This document shows positions 27,074-35,897 of a DNA stretch of 64,000 nt, piece after piece. The position numbers were made by a program, and so were the translations under genes. Within the stretch, counting starts at the first letter, position 1. Every line of letters starts with the position of its first letter. Source of the stretch: Candidatus Jettenia caeni (GTDB taxonomy: Bacteria; Planctomycetota; Brocadiia; Brocadiales; Brocadiaceae); NCBI GenBank assembly GCA_000296795.1, contig BAFH01000004.1, positions 1,054,001 through 1,118,000 on the forward strand, in the 5' to 3' direction. The notes beneath the pieces are model-generated. The model was given only the letters and a program-made list of their open reading frames with translations, made no database searches and was not told where the DNA came from.

Positions 27074-28228
27074 ATGTTGACACGGGAAGAAATTGAATCC
27101 AGAGAAGAACGTGATCTTGCCCCTTATGCCATGAAAAGTAAGGATTCCAGGGGCAGAAAATATCCGGAGAAGGAGCACTATTATCGCGGTATCTATCAAC
27201 GGGACCGGGATCGTATTATCCATTCTACAGCATTCAGGCGCCTTGAGTATAAAACTCAGGTTTTTGTAAATCACGAAGGAGATTATTACCGGACCCGGTT
27301 AACCCATACCATTGAGGTTTCACAAATTGCACGAACCATTGCCCGGGCTTTGAATCTCAATGAGGATCTTGCAGAGGCTATCGCACTTGCGCATGATCTT
27401 GGCCATACCCCTTTTGGGCATTCAGGTGAAGACGCCTTGAAAAAGTTGATGGAAGGACATGGAGGGTTTGAACACAACCTTCACGGACTTCGCGTTGTTG
27501 ATATCCTTGAACAAAAATATCCGGACTTTCCGGGATTAAATTTATCATGGGAGTTAAAGGAATCCATCGTAAAGCATAAATCTCCTTACGATAATACCTC
27601 GGTTTCAGCAGAATATAATACCAATGAGCAACCGTTACTTGAAGCGCAAATTGTGGATAAAGCAGATTCCATTGCTTATGATAACCACGATCTCGATGAC
27701 AGTTTGAAGGCAGGCATTATTACTCATGATGAGCTGCTATCGGTCGAATTATGGCGGGAAACACAAAAAAAAGTCAAACAAGAATATACCATCCACGATC
27801 ATGATGTATTAATCGCGCAAACCATTAAAGCCCTGATTAATATTGAGGTTATTGATCTTCTGGAAAACACGGTATCCAGAATTAAGCATGAGGGTATACA
27901 GTGCATCCAGGATGTAAGAAAGTACCCGGGCACCATTGTATCCTTCTCCCCATTGCTATCCGAGCAAAAGAAGAAACTTCAACAGTTTCTCTTCAGAAAT
28001 GTGTACCAACACTACCGGGTAGCCCGAATGGCAGATAAAGCAAAGCGTTTTTTGGAAGAACTATTCACCGCTTTTATCAAAAACCCGAAACAGCTTCCTC
28101 TTGAATATCAAAAATGGATAGAAAAAGCCGGGCTTTATCAAGGTGTTTGCGATTATATCGCAGGAATGACAGATCGTTTTGCGCAGGATGAATACAAGAA
28201 GCTGTTCTATCCATACGAGAGGGTTTGA
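27074..28228 (+). CDS. dgt: Deoxyguanosinetriphosphate triphosphohydrolase-like protein
   Basis: A 384-residue HD-domain enzyme that hydrolyses dNTPs to deoxynucleoside and triphosphate. Metal ligands are visible as H in TRLTHTIEVSQIARTI, the HD of ALAHDLGHTPFGHSGE, and a later D in DKADSIAYDNHDLDD. FRRLEYKTQVF at the start is a family mark. Length fits the short dGTPase type-2 proteins. ispD starts 2 nt after its stop. Confidence 0.93.
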   Translation: MLTREEIESREERDLAPYAMKSKDSRGRKYPEKEHYYRGIYQRDRDRIIHSTAFRRLEYKTQVFVNHEGDYYRTRLTHTIEVSQIARTIARALNLNEDLAEAIALAHDLGHTPFGHSGEDALKKLMEGHGGFEHNLHGLRVVDILEQKYPDFPGLNLSWELKESIVKHKSPYDNTSVSAEYNTNEQPLLEAQIVDKADSIAYDNHDLDDSLKAGIITHDELLSVELWRETQKKVKQEYTIHDHDVLIAQTIKALINIEVIDLLENTVSRIKHEGIQCIQDVRKYPGTIVSFSPLLSEQKKKLQQFLFRNVYQHYRVARMADKAKRFLEELFTAFIKNPKQLPLEYQKWIEKAGLYQGVCDYIAGMTDRFAQDEYKKLFYPYERV

Positions 28229-28230
28229 AT

Positions 28231-28914
28231 ATGAAAGTGTCAGCAATTTTAGTGGGAGCAGGTCTTGGGTTACGGATGGGTGGATCTGTCAAAAAGCCAT
28301 TTTTACAGCTCTGTGGTAAGCCAATATTCCTCCATACTATTGAACGTTTTTCACAAGTCAATACCGTTAGTGAAATTATTTTTGTTATCGGTGAGACTGA
28401 AATAAAATTGCTCTGTGAGCAATGGAAAACGGTTCTGGATACTTATAAGGTTAAAAAAATTATTCCTGGCGGCAAAAGACGTCAGGATAGTGTCTATCAT
28501 GGGCTTTGCCAGGTAGCAGCAGATGCCGGGATTATACTTATTCATGATATTGTAAGACCTCTGGTGAGAAAAGAGCATATTGAAGCCGTTATAGAAAAAG
28601 TAAGAGAATCACGGGCGGCTATCCTTGCAGCGCCCATGAAAGCGACCGTTAAAGAAACAGGAAATGATTTATTCATCCAACGGACTGTACCGAGAAGCAG
28701 CTTATGGATGGCTCAAACCCCCCAGGGGTTTGAGAAGCATCTCATTCTCAAGGTATTTCACGAGTTTAAAAATTCAGAGAGAGAGTTTACGGATGACGCT
28801 GAAATGGTGGAAAAAGCAGGCTATCCTGTCTGTATCGTCCCCGGTTCAGATGAAAATATTAAAATTACAACGCCTGAGGATCTCCGCCTCGCAGAAGCAT
28901 TACTTTTACCATAA
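28231..28914 (+). CDS. ispD: 2-C-methyl-D-erythritol 4-phosphate cytidylyltransferase IspD
   Basis: A 227-residue nucleotidyltransferase of the non-mevalonate isoprenoid pathway, joining MEP and CTP. The CTP-binding start is AILVGAGLGLRMGGSVKKPFLQL-type (Gly-rich loop with R and K), followed by GGKRRQDSVYHGL, HDIVRPLV, the PMKATVKE segment and TPQGFE, and the C-terminal GSDENIKITTPEDL. The ATG at 28231 is used; an upstream TTG would overlap dgt. No ispF follows; hopanoid and quinone synthesis would depend on this pathway. Confidence 0.94.
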   Translation: MKVSAILVGAGLGLRMGGSVKKPFLQLCGKPIFLHTIERFSQVNTVSEIIFVIGETEIKLLCEQWKTVLDTYKVKKIIPGGKRRQDSVYHGLCQVAADAGIILIHDIVRPLVRKEHIEAVIEKVRESRAAILAAPMKATVKETGNDLFIQRTVPRSSLWMAQTPQGFEKHLILKVFHEFKNSEREFTDDAEMVEKAGYPVCIVPGSDENIKITTPEDLRLAEALLLP

Positions 28915-28926
28915 AATAGTAATTTT

Positions 28927-29601
28927 ATGAAAAAAATTTTTATCATAATTGTTCTTATTCCTTGTACCTATCTTTCTCCGTATATCTCATCCGCATACAG
29001 CACATATCAACACAATACATCTGCGGTTGACCAGAGCTTACTTGCGACAGAGATGTTACACCAGGAGTTTGAGACGATAAGAAGAGTACTCCACATCCTG
29101 GAAAAAGCCTCCCATTGCCTCGATAAGGGTGAGCCGGTTTCTCAGAAAACGTTTAGTAATATTATAGAAATTATTAAAGAGTTTTCGGACAAATGCCATC
29201 AAGAGAAAGAAGACAAGATACTGTTTCCACTTATGAAGGACAAAGAAGAAGGGAAAAAAAAAGATCTTTTGGGACGGTTGCTTATGGAGCATGTAACTTC
29301 GCGTGACAAAATACGGGATCTGTCTCTATCACTCAACAATCTTTATCTCGGTAAAAAGGCAAAAAAGAAGCTCACCAAAATTGCCTATGCCTATATCAAA
29401 CATACCAGGAAACATATTCAAACAGAGGAAAAAGTTCTCTTCCCCTGGGTAAATAAGGTATTAACTCATGATGAGCAAATATTATTAAAAAACAAATTTG
29501 AGGCCTTGGAGAAAAATGATATTGAGACCGGCGTTCATGAGAAGTATATTGCTATGATTGAGGAGATTGAGAAACAATTAGAAATTTGCCCCGGGTTCTA
29601 G
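28927..29601 (+). CDS. Exported hemerythrin-like (HHE domain) protein
   Basis: A 224-residue helical protein. Residues 1-23 are a signal peptide (IFIIIVLIPCTYLSPYISSAYS). The mature part is a four-helix hemerythrin-type bundle with a di-iron ligand set: His in LHQEFETI, H..E in CHQEKEDKILFP, His in LLMEHVTSRD, and HTRKHIQTEEKVLFP. DcrH/YtfE-type proteins with this pattern bind O2 or NO or act in iron-sulfur repair. Secretion places it in the periplasm or in an anammox-type internal compartment, which is unusual for the cytoplasmic members. It follows ispD by 12 nt but is unrelated in function; a dispersed repeat follows. Confidence 0.87.
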   Translation: MKKIFIIIVLIPCTYLSPYISSAYSTYQHNTSAVDQSLLATEMLHQEFETIRRVLHILEKASHCLDKGEPVSQKTFSNIIEIIKEFSDKCHQEKEDKILFPLMKDKEEGKKKDLLGRLLMEHVTSRDKIRDLSLSLNNLYLGKKAKKKLTKIAYAYIKHTRKHIQTEEKVLFPWVNKVLTHDEQILLKNKFEALEKNDIETGVHEKYIAMIEEIEKQLEICPGF

Positions 29602-29608
29602 TTACATA

Positions 29609-29673
29609 GGACACAGATAAACACAGATAAAAAGCATCTTAACAATCCGCGTCTATCTGTGTTCATCTGAGTC
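29609..29673. repeat. Dispersed inverted repeat of the GGACACAGAT type
   Basis: The left arm starts GGACACAGATAAACACAGAT and the right arm ends ATCTGTGTTCATCTGAGTCC. It is shorter than the copy at 7928-8051 and sits between the convergent hemerythrin and proB genes, where it may act as a terminator. Confidence 0.75.
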
Positions 29674-29691
29674 CAATATATCCAAATCTAT

Positions 29692-30834
29692 TTACAAAAT
29701 TACCATATTATCCCGATGAATAATCTCATCATAGAGTTTATAACCAAGTATTTTAGTAATAGAAGACGTACTACATCCCTTAATCTTTTCAATCTCCTTA
29801 GAAGAATAGTTTGTCAGGCCTTTAGCAAATATCGCTCCATCCCCTTTTTTACAAATAGAAATAGTATCTCCTTTATCAAAAGCACCCTCTACCGATACGA
29901 TGCCCGTAGCAAGCAAGCTCTTCCCTTTTTCGGTTAAGGCACTCATCGCTCCATCATCAACATAGATTTTACCTTTTGGCTTTATAGTAAAACCGATCCA
30001 TCTCTTACGGTTTGCAAGCTTTTCCTTTTTCGGGAGAAACAAGGTGCCCATATCCTCACCCTGCACAATCCTTTTTAATACCTTATCCGTTCTCCCATTT
30101 GCGATAATCACCGCTTCTCCCGCTTTTACTACAACAGATACAGCTTCTAACTTCGTCTGCATTCCCCCCACGCCTCTTTGTGTTTTTGAGTTAAATGCCA
30201 ATTGTTTAATCTCATCAGAAACATCTTCTACAACGGGAATAACCGTTGCTTTATTTTTCGCTGTTGGACATCTGTCATAGAGCCCATCAACAGAGGAGAG
30301 GATGATAAGTAATTCTGCATTCAGGAGATTTGTGACCATTGCAGAGAGCGCGTCATTATCGCCAAACTTGATTTCTTCCACAGAAATGGTATCGTTCTCA
30401 TTTACTACAGGGATGGCATTGAGTTGAAATAGTGTATGAATCGTATTGCAGGTGTTCAAATACCTTTGCCTGTCTTCAAAATCTTCACGGGTAAGGAGTA
30501 TTTGAGCTGCATGGTAACCGTGGAGTTTAAAACACGCATCGTACATACTAATCAATTTACTCTGACCAATTGCAGCTACCGCCTGTAGCTCTGGCAGTGT
30601 ACCTGGCCTCTTCCCGATACCGAGCTCCCCCATTCCAGAGCCAATCGCCCCGGAGCTTACCACCACCACACGGTATCCCATCTTCTTTAATTCTACAACC
30701 TGCCCTGCCAGGCCCTTGATCTGCTCCTTATCCAAATATCCATTATCAGTAGTCAAAACTCCTGTCCCTATCTTGATAACGATCTTCTTTACCTTCGACA
30801 GAACCTGGCTTCGCATCTCATCCTTTAATTTCAT
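29692..30834 (-). CDS. proB: Glutamate 5-kinase ProB
   Basis: A 380-residue kinase for the first step of proline synthesis. The amino-acid kinase domain has KKIVIKIGTGVLTTDNG (residues 16-32), VVSSGAIGSGMGELGI, VNENDTIS and FGDNDALSAMV; the C-terminal 100 residues (RKRWIGFTIKPKGKIYVDDGA onward) are a PUA domain, as in full-length ProB. An internal ATG at 30816 has AAAGG 5 nt upstream and may be the true start, giving a 374-residue product. proA is not adjacent. Confidence 0.94.
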   Translation of the reverse strand: MKLKDEMRSQVLSKVKKIVIKIGTGVLTTDNGYLDKEQIKGLAGQVVELKKMGYRVVVVSSGAIGSGMGELGIGKRPGTLPELQAVAAIGQSKLISMYDACFKLHGYHAAQILLTREDFEDRQRYLNTCNTIHTLFQLNAIPVVNENDTISVEEIKFGDNDALSAMVTNLLNAELLIILSSVDGLYDRCPTAKNKATVIPVVEDVSDEIKQLAFNSKTQRGVGGMQTKLEAVSVVVKAGEAVIIANGRTDKVLKRIVQGEDMGTLFLPKKEKLANRKRWIGFTIKPKGKIYVDDGAMSALTEKGKSLLATGIVSVEGAFDKGDTISICKKGDGAIFAKGLTNYSSKEIEKIKGCSTSSITKILGYKLYDEIIHRDNMVIL

Positions 30835-31338
30835 CTATACGCCAATCAAGTTAAATAAAACAGAGAGATTCCATACAATTATTATCTTCTTTACCTCTAT
30901 AAAATGTAATATTATACAAAAATAATTATTCAATATTAAACGAAAAACCACCTTCAAATATTCCCTGCTTAAGGAATTAACAAAAGGCAATCCAAGTTTT
31001 ACACAATTCACAACCCATACTGTAAAGCGTACAAACTTTGCTTAGTCTCAATTATTTTTTAACAACAATTACAAAATAGTTATTATTAAAATACATAAAT
31101 ATTTACATATTAATTACTTACGAAATTCAAAAAAAAAAAAAAAACAATTACCTGTAACAGAATATTCCTGATATAATCAATAGGTAATTTAGTAAGTATT
31201 TTACAAAGATATTTTAGAGCCATGCTAGATACTAATTTTAGTTTTTTCTTCAATACAATCAAACAATATATCCCTTTGAGATAGTATCAGTTCTAAAATT
31301 ATTTTGCACTAAGATACAGCTTCTGCTTGAGATATATT
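30835..31338. other. AT-rich intergenic region between proB and the histidine kinase
   Basis: About 500 bp with no gene. It includes a run of about 17 A near 31128-31145 and must hold the divergent promoters of proB and the kinase, although none stands out clearly. Confidence 0.5.
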
Positions 31339-33414
31339 ATGAAAGATAAAAGAAATGACCCTTACAAAAAATCTGAATCCACTATCATAAAACAAACCGG
31401 TAAACTGAAAAAACAGGCACAACAGACACGATGCAGAAAAAATAGAGAAACTACTAAAAAGATGCCTGCATCCGATATTGAGAAATTAATCCACGAATTA
31501 CAGACACATCAAATTGAACTGGAAATGCAAAATAATGAGCTTCTCAAGGTACAGCAAGAAATTGAAGAATCACGAATCAAATATGTTGATCTGTACGACT
31601 TTGCCCCTATCGGGTATGTAACTCTTGATCCAAGAGGAATAATTGTAGAAGCAAACCTTACCCTTTGCAATCTACTAGGTATAGAGAGAAAACATCTTAT
31701 GAATAAGCCATTTCCTCTTTTTATAGCAAATGAATTTAAAATTCTGCTTCTCAACCACGTCCAAAAGGTTTTATCGGCGAATACCAAACAGAGATGTGAA
31801 TTGATGTTATTAAAAAAGAATGGAACCCCATTCTCTGTATCAATAGAAAGTATTGCTATGCACGATAGCAAGAGAGGTTTTTTGTGTCAATCTGCCATAA
31901 GTGATATAACCGATCGCAAACAGATAGAAGAAGAGCTTCGGCAAATAATGAGCTCTATCTCAGATTATCTTTGGAGTGCTGAGATTAATGAGAAAAGTCA
32001 ATTTACTTACCACTATTACTCTCCTGTAGTTGAGAAAATTACGGGCCGGCCGCCGGAATTCTATATGAAAGGACCTGAACACTGGCTAAATACGATCCAT
32101 TCCGATGATAGAGATCGATTGAGCAATGTTTTTAAGAAAATTACAACCGGACAATTGGATCACACAGAGGAAGAATACCGGATTACTTTGCCGGATGGAG
32201 AGATTCGATGGGTACGCGATAGTGTTCTTGCAAAGAAAACTGGAAATAAGACCATACGTCTGCACGGTGTTGCATCGGATATTACGGAACGCAAGCAGGT
32301 AGAAGCTGCTTTACAAAAGAGTGAAGCTAGTCTTGTTCGTGCACAACAAATAGCTCATTTAGGAAATTATGAATGGGATATCGTAAAAGATAGTGTGTAT
32401 TGGTCTCATGAGAATTATCACATCTTTGGTGTGTGTCCAAAGGAATCTATCGTAACATATAATACGTTCCTGGAACGCATCCATCCTGACGATAAGGAAT
32501 TTGTAAGGAAATCTATTCATGAGGCCTTATATGAAAAAAAGCCTTACAGTATTAACTATCGTATCGTTTTACCAGACGGTACAGAACGCACTATCCATTC
32601 AGAGGGTGAAGTTATCTTCGATGATTCCGGCAGGCCCATTAAAATGGATGGGATAAATCAGGATATCACTGAAAAAGTACTCCTGGAAAAGGAATCCGAG
32701 CGATCCAAACATTTGGCATCATTGGGAGAACTCGCAGCCAGTATAGCGCATGAGATCAACAATCCCATTACCGGCCTTATTAACTGTACCCAAATACTTA
32801 TCAATAAAAGTCCAGAAGGAAGCAAAGAAAAAGACCTTGCCAAACGGATTATGAAAGAAGGTGATCGTATAGCAAAGATCGTCCATAACCTCCTTTCCTT
32901 TGCAAGGCCTACCTGCAAAGAAAATAAAGAGATCGTCCATGTAAACGAAATACTGTCCGATACATTGGTACTAATAGGTACACAATTAAGAAAAGATGGT
33001 ATCAAAGTAAGGCTCGATATTCCCCAAAGACTACCAGAAATTGTAGCGAACAAGCACCTCATTCAACAAGTGTTCTTAAATGCTATTCATAATGCAAGGT
33101 ATGCCTTAAATCAAAAATATTCAAGCACACATGAGAATAAAATTCTTGAGATCTTAGGCGAAGAGATAATGCTTGATAATTGGCCATACGTAAAGATAAC
33201 CTTTTATGACCATGGTACAGGAATTCCTGTTAAAATACGGAATAAAGTAATAGAATCTTTTTTTACTACAAAGCCAAGAGGGGAGGGAACCGGATTAGGT
33301 CTGAGTATTAGTTATAGTATTGTTAAAGACCATGGCGGTAAACTCATGGTGGACAGTATTGAGGGAAAATTTACGAAACTATCAATTATTTTACCGGCAA
33401 AATCAAGACTTTAA
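31339..33414 (+). CDS. PAS-domain sensor histidine kinase (three PAS domains)
   Basis: A 691-residue soluble kinase. A basic N-terminus and a helix (ELQTHQIELEMQNNELLK) precede PAS-1 (about 75-195), PAS-2 (about 200-320) and PAS-3 (about 330-450), the latter two closing with PAC-type D-I-T-E/D-R-K sequence. HisKA carries the phospho-acceptor H471 in ASIAHEINNPITG. The ATPase domain has the N-box FLNAIHNARYAL, G1 DHGTGIPV and G2 GEGTGLGLSIS. No transmembrane helix, no GAF or receiver, and no response regulator within reach, so it is orphan. PAS ligands are unknown. The ATG at 31339 is used; the frame extends to an upstream TTG. A heme-binding-like protein follows 225 nt later. Confidence 0.92.
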   Translation: MKDKRNDPYKKSESTIIKQTGKLKKQAQQTRCRKNRETTKKMPASDIEKLIHELQTHQIELEMQNNELLKVQQEIEESRIKYVDLYDFAPIGYVTLDPRGIIVEANLTLCNLLGIERKHLMNKPFPLFIANEFKILLLNHVQKVLSANTKQRCELMLLKKNGTPFSVSIESIAMHDSKRGFLCQSAISDITDRKQIEEELRQIMSSISDYLWSAEINEKSQFTYHYYSPVVEKITGRPPEFYMKGPEHWLNTIHSDDRDRLSNVFKKITTGQLDHTEEEYRITLPDGEIRWVRDSVLAKKTGNKTIRLHGVASDITERKQVEAALQKSEASLVRAQQIAHLGNYEWDIVKDSVYWSHENYHIFGVCPKESIVTYNTFLERIHPDDKEFVRKSIHEALYEKKPYSINYRIVLPDGTERTIHSEGEVIFDDSGRPIKMDGINQDITEKVLLEKESERSKHLASLGELAASIAHEINNPITGLINCTQILINKSPEGSKEKDLAKRIMKEGDRIAKIVHNLLSFARPTCKENKEIVHVNEILSDTLVLIGTQLRKDGIKVRLDIPQRLPEIVANKHLIQQVFLNAIHNARYALNQKYSSTHENKILEILGEEIMLDNWPYVKITFYDHGTGIPVKIRNKVIESFFTTKPRGEGTGLGLSISYSIVKDHGGKLMVDSIEGKFTKLSIILPAKSRL

Positions 33415-33639
33415 TGTTCTTCTTGAAACATGATTGTGTAATTGATAGATTATATATCACAGAAACGTTCCTAAGAGCATAAAAGAATAGAATCAATAAT
33501 AAAGAGATATGATTGCAATCAAAAGGAAATAGCCGATAGCTTAAGTTACATTACACAATTATAAATCGGTTGATAAACAAGTTGTCCAAAACAGCAAATT
33601 TAAAGATCCGCTCGCCGTCAAAAATATAAAGGAAACAAT

Positions 33640-34035
33640 ATGATTACACTCAATGATGCAAAAAGAGTTATTACTGCTGCAGAGAAGAAAGCTCAAGAAA
33701 TTGGTCAGCCTATGAATATAGCTGTCGCTGATGCTGGAGGAAATCTGGTAGCCCATGTGCGAATGGATGAAGCCTGGATAGGAAGTATTGATATTTCAAT
33801 AAAGAAGGCATATACCTCACGTGCCTTCGATGTTGCTACGAAAGATCTGGCTCCTCATTGCCAATCCGGAGGTCAGTTCTTTGGTATACATGCATCAAAC
33901 GATGGGCGAATCATGATATTTGCAGGTGGAATCCCTCTTAAACGCAATGGTAAGATAGTTGGAGCTATAGGTGTAAGCGGTGGTTCTGGAGAACAGGATC
34001 ATGCTGTAGCAGAGGCAGGAGCAGCGGCTTTCTAA
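33640..34035 (+). CDS. GlcG/HbpS-family (DUF336) protein, putative heme binding
   Basis: A 131-residue protein of the GlcG/HbpS family. Visible marks are the start ITLNDAKRVITAAEKKAQEIG, the strand AVADAGGNLVAHVRMDEAW, and GGIPLKRNGKIVGAIGVSGGSGEQDHAVAEAG. In Streptomyces the homologue HbpS binds heme and iron and controls the sensor kinase SenS; others are accessory to glycolate or diol metabolism. No signal peptide. Its neighbour upstream is a sensor kinase, so a partner role is a reasonable guess but it is not proven. GGAAA precedes the ATG. Confidence 0.85.
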   Translation: MITLNDAKRVITAAEKKAQEIGQPMNIAVADAGGNLVAHVRMDEAWIGSIDISIKKAYTSRAFDVATKDLAPHCQSGGQFFGIHASNDGRIMIFAGGIPLKRNGKIVGAIGVSGGSGEQDHAVAEAGAAAF

Positions 34036-34386
34036 CATTAGGTATTCGTAGGAAACGGCTGGTAGCTCAATAAGAATAGCACCATTGTTTATAAACAATC
34101 AAATACGCGCCAGAAACGCTTTCGTAACAATAGCACATCACAAGCGACATCTCGATTCTATCGTTTAGTGTTCAAAACAAGCATAATGCCCTGATGAACA
34201 ATACCTCAATAATTTGTTTATTTCTTTCTACTTCGCTATAAGTCTGGTAATATCAAAAATCATGACAGAGAAGCACATGAAGTTCGTGGTATTATCATGG
34301 TTTTCATAGCACTTGACCATGTTTGCGAGTATTTCTAAGACATTCCTTTGATCCTACAGCTATAACCCAGACAAGTACAATCCTCT
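34036..34386. other. Gene-free stretch downstream of the HbpS-like gene
   Basis: No coding region is supported. A 42-codon open frame on the minus strand (about 34210-34360) has no recognisable family or ribosome binding site. Confidence 0.45.
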
Positions 34387-34435
34387 GTTTCGTTTGTAAT
34401 TCCCGAATGTCTTTATCGGGAATTACAAACGAAAC
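34387..34435. repeat. Perfect 20-bp inverted repeat beyond gatB
   Basis: GTTTCGTTTGTAATTCCCGA (34387-34406) and its exact complement (34416-34435) flank a 9-nt loop. It starts 7 nt past the gatB stop codon. Neither strand has a classic U-tract, so it may be an RNA 3' stabiliser, a terminator of atypical type or a repeat element. Confidence 0.8.
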
Positions 34436-34442
34436 TTTCCCA

Positions 34443-35879
34443 TCAGATACCTACTTTTTCCTTTAAAAGCTCATTCACCATCTTGGGGTTTGCTTTACCT
34501 TTTGTTTCTTTCATTACTTGCCCTACCAAAAATGTAAGGGCATTCTTTTTCCCGTTTTTGTAGTCTTCTATTGCTTCCGGATTGCTTGCTATAATTTTAG
34601 CGATCACCGCCTCGATCAAACTTCCGTCGCTGATCTGTGCTAGCTTTTTCTCTTCAATGATTGATTGAGGGGCTTTTCCAGTTTGGATCATCTCAGAGAA
34701 AACTTCTTTTGCAATTGTGCTGCTGATTATACCTTTTTCAATAACCTCAACTAATGCCGCCAACTGCTTTGGTTTAACTGGCAGGTTGTTTGTATCTAAT
34801 TTTTTGTCCTTTACTTCTCTCAATAAATCATTAATAATCCAATTAGAAAAGGCTTTCGGACGATCTAAGGTTTTTACACATGCTTCAAAGAAGTCCGCAA
34901 GTACCTTCTCTTCTGTAAGAATACCGGCATCGTAATCCGAGAGTTTAAATACCCCGATAAATCTCTGTTTTCTGTCTAAGGGAAGTTCCGGAATTGTATC
35001 TTTTATTGCATGAAGCCATTTCTCATCAATCAAGACAGGTAATAGGTCTGGTTCAGGAAAATACCGATAATCCTGGGCCTCTTCTTTTGAACGCATATGT
35101 TCACTTCTTTCAGCTACTTCATCCCACAATCTCGTTTCCCTGGCGATTGTTGCTCCTTTATCTAACAGCTTACCCTGCCTTACAGTCTCATACTCAATAG
35201 CTTTTATAACGGATTTCATTGAATTAAGGTTTTTTATCTCTACTCTGTTACCGAGCTTATCAGAACCTTTTTCCCTAAGGGAGATACTTGCTTCAAATCT
35301 CAATGATCCTTCCTGCATCTTGCAATCGGAGACTTCTGTATACAAGAGGATTTTTCTTAAGGTCTGCATATAGCTTTCTACTTCGTCTCCATTCCGCATA
35401 TCGGGATGCGATACAATCTCAAGCAGGGGAACACCAGCTCTGTTGAAATCAACGAGACTGTAGTCAGCGCCAATTTCCTCAGGATGAATAAGCTTGCCAG
35501 CCTCTTCTTCTAAATGGACATTATGAATTCGAATCTTTTTAACATTACCATTTACCTCAATATTCATATATCCGTTTACGCCCAAATTATAGTAATTCTG
35601 GGATATTTGGTAATTTTTTGGTAAATCCGGATAATAATAGCTTTTTCTATCGAAATTTGTGAACCTGTTAATATCACAACTTAATGCAACAGCCAGTTTA
35701 AGTGCATATTCAAAGGCTTTCCTATTCATCACTGGTAAAATACCTGGCATACCGAGACACACAGGACACACCTGGGTATTCGGCTCAACGCCAAATTGTG
35801 TGCCGCATCCACAAAACAGCTTTGTTATTGTGGATAATTCTGCATGGGTTTCCAGGCCTATAATAACTTCATATTTCAT
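34443..35879 (-). CDS. gatB: Asp-tRNA(Asn)/Glu-tRNA(Gln) amidotransferase subunit B
   Basis: A 478-residue kinase/scaffold subunit of the GatCAB complex that makes Gln-tRNA or Asn-tRNA by transamidation. YEVIIGLETHAELST at the start, the zinc pairs CGCG and CPVCLG, NRKAFEYALKLAVAL, YYYPDLPKNYQISQ and the GVPLLEIVSHPDMR stretch are standard. The C-terminal YqeY/tail domain (about 330-478) binds tRNA. Last of the fur-rpmB-gatC-gatA-gatB run; 18 nt after gatA. Confidence 0.97.
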   Translation of the reverse strand: MKYEVIIGLETHAELSTITKLFCGCGTQFGVEPNTQVCPVCLGMPGILPVMNRKAFEYALKLAVALSCDINRFTNFDRKSYYYPDLPKNYQISQNYYNLGVNGYMNIEVNGNVKKIRIHNVHLEEEAGKLIHPEEIGADYSLVDFNRAGVPLLEIVSHPDMRNGDEVESYMQTLRKILLYTEVSDCKMQEGSLRFEASISLREKGSDKLGNRVEIKNLNSMKSVIKAIEYETVRQGKLLDKGATIARETRLWDEVAERSEHMRSKEEAQDYRYFPEPDLLPVLIDEKWLHAIKDTIPELPLDRKQRFIGVFKLSDYDAGILTEEKVLADFFEACVKTLDRPKAFSNWIINDLLREVKDKKLDTNNLPVKPKQLAALVEVIEKGIISSTIAKEVFSEMIQTGKAPQSIIEEKKLAQISDGSLIEAVIAKIIASNPEAIEDYKNGKKNALTFLVGQVMKETKGKANPKMVNELLKEKVGI

Positions 35880-35897
35880 AATGAATAGCCTTGTATT

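Noticed and set aside
31125-31150. Long A-run near 31128-31145
   Set aside because: A simple homopolymer in an AT-rich gap; could be a sequencing or slippage artefact.
34210-34360. A short minus-strand open frame between the HbpS-like gene and gatB
   Set aside because: No start signal or recognisable sequence; could be a gene remnant, but nothing supports it.
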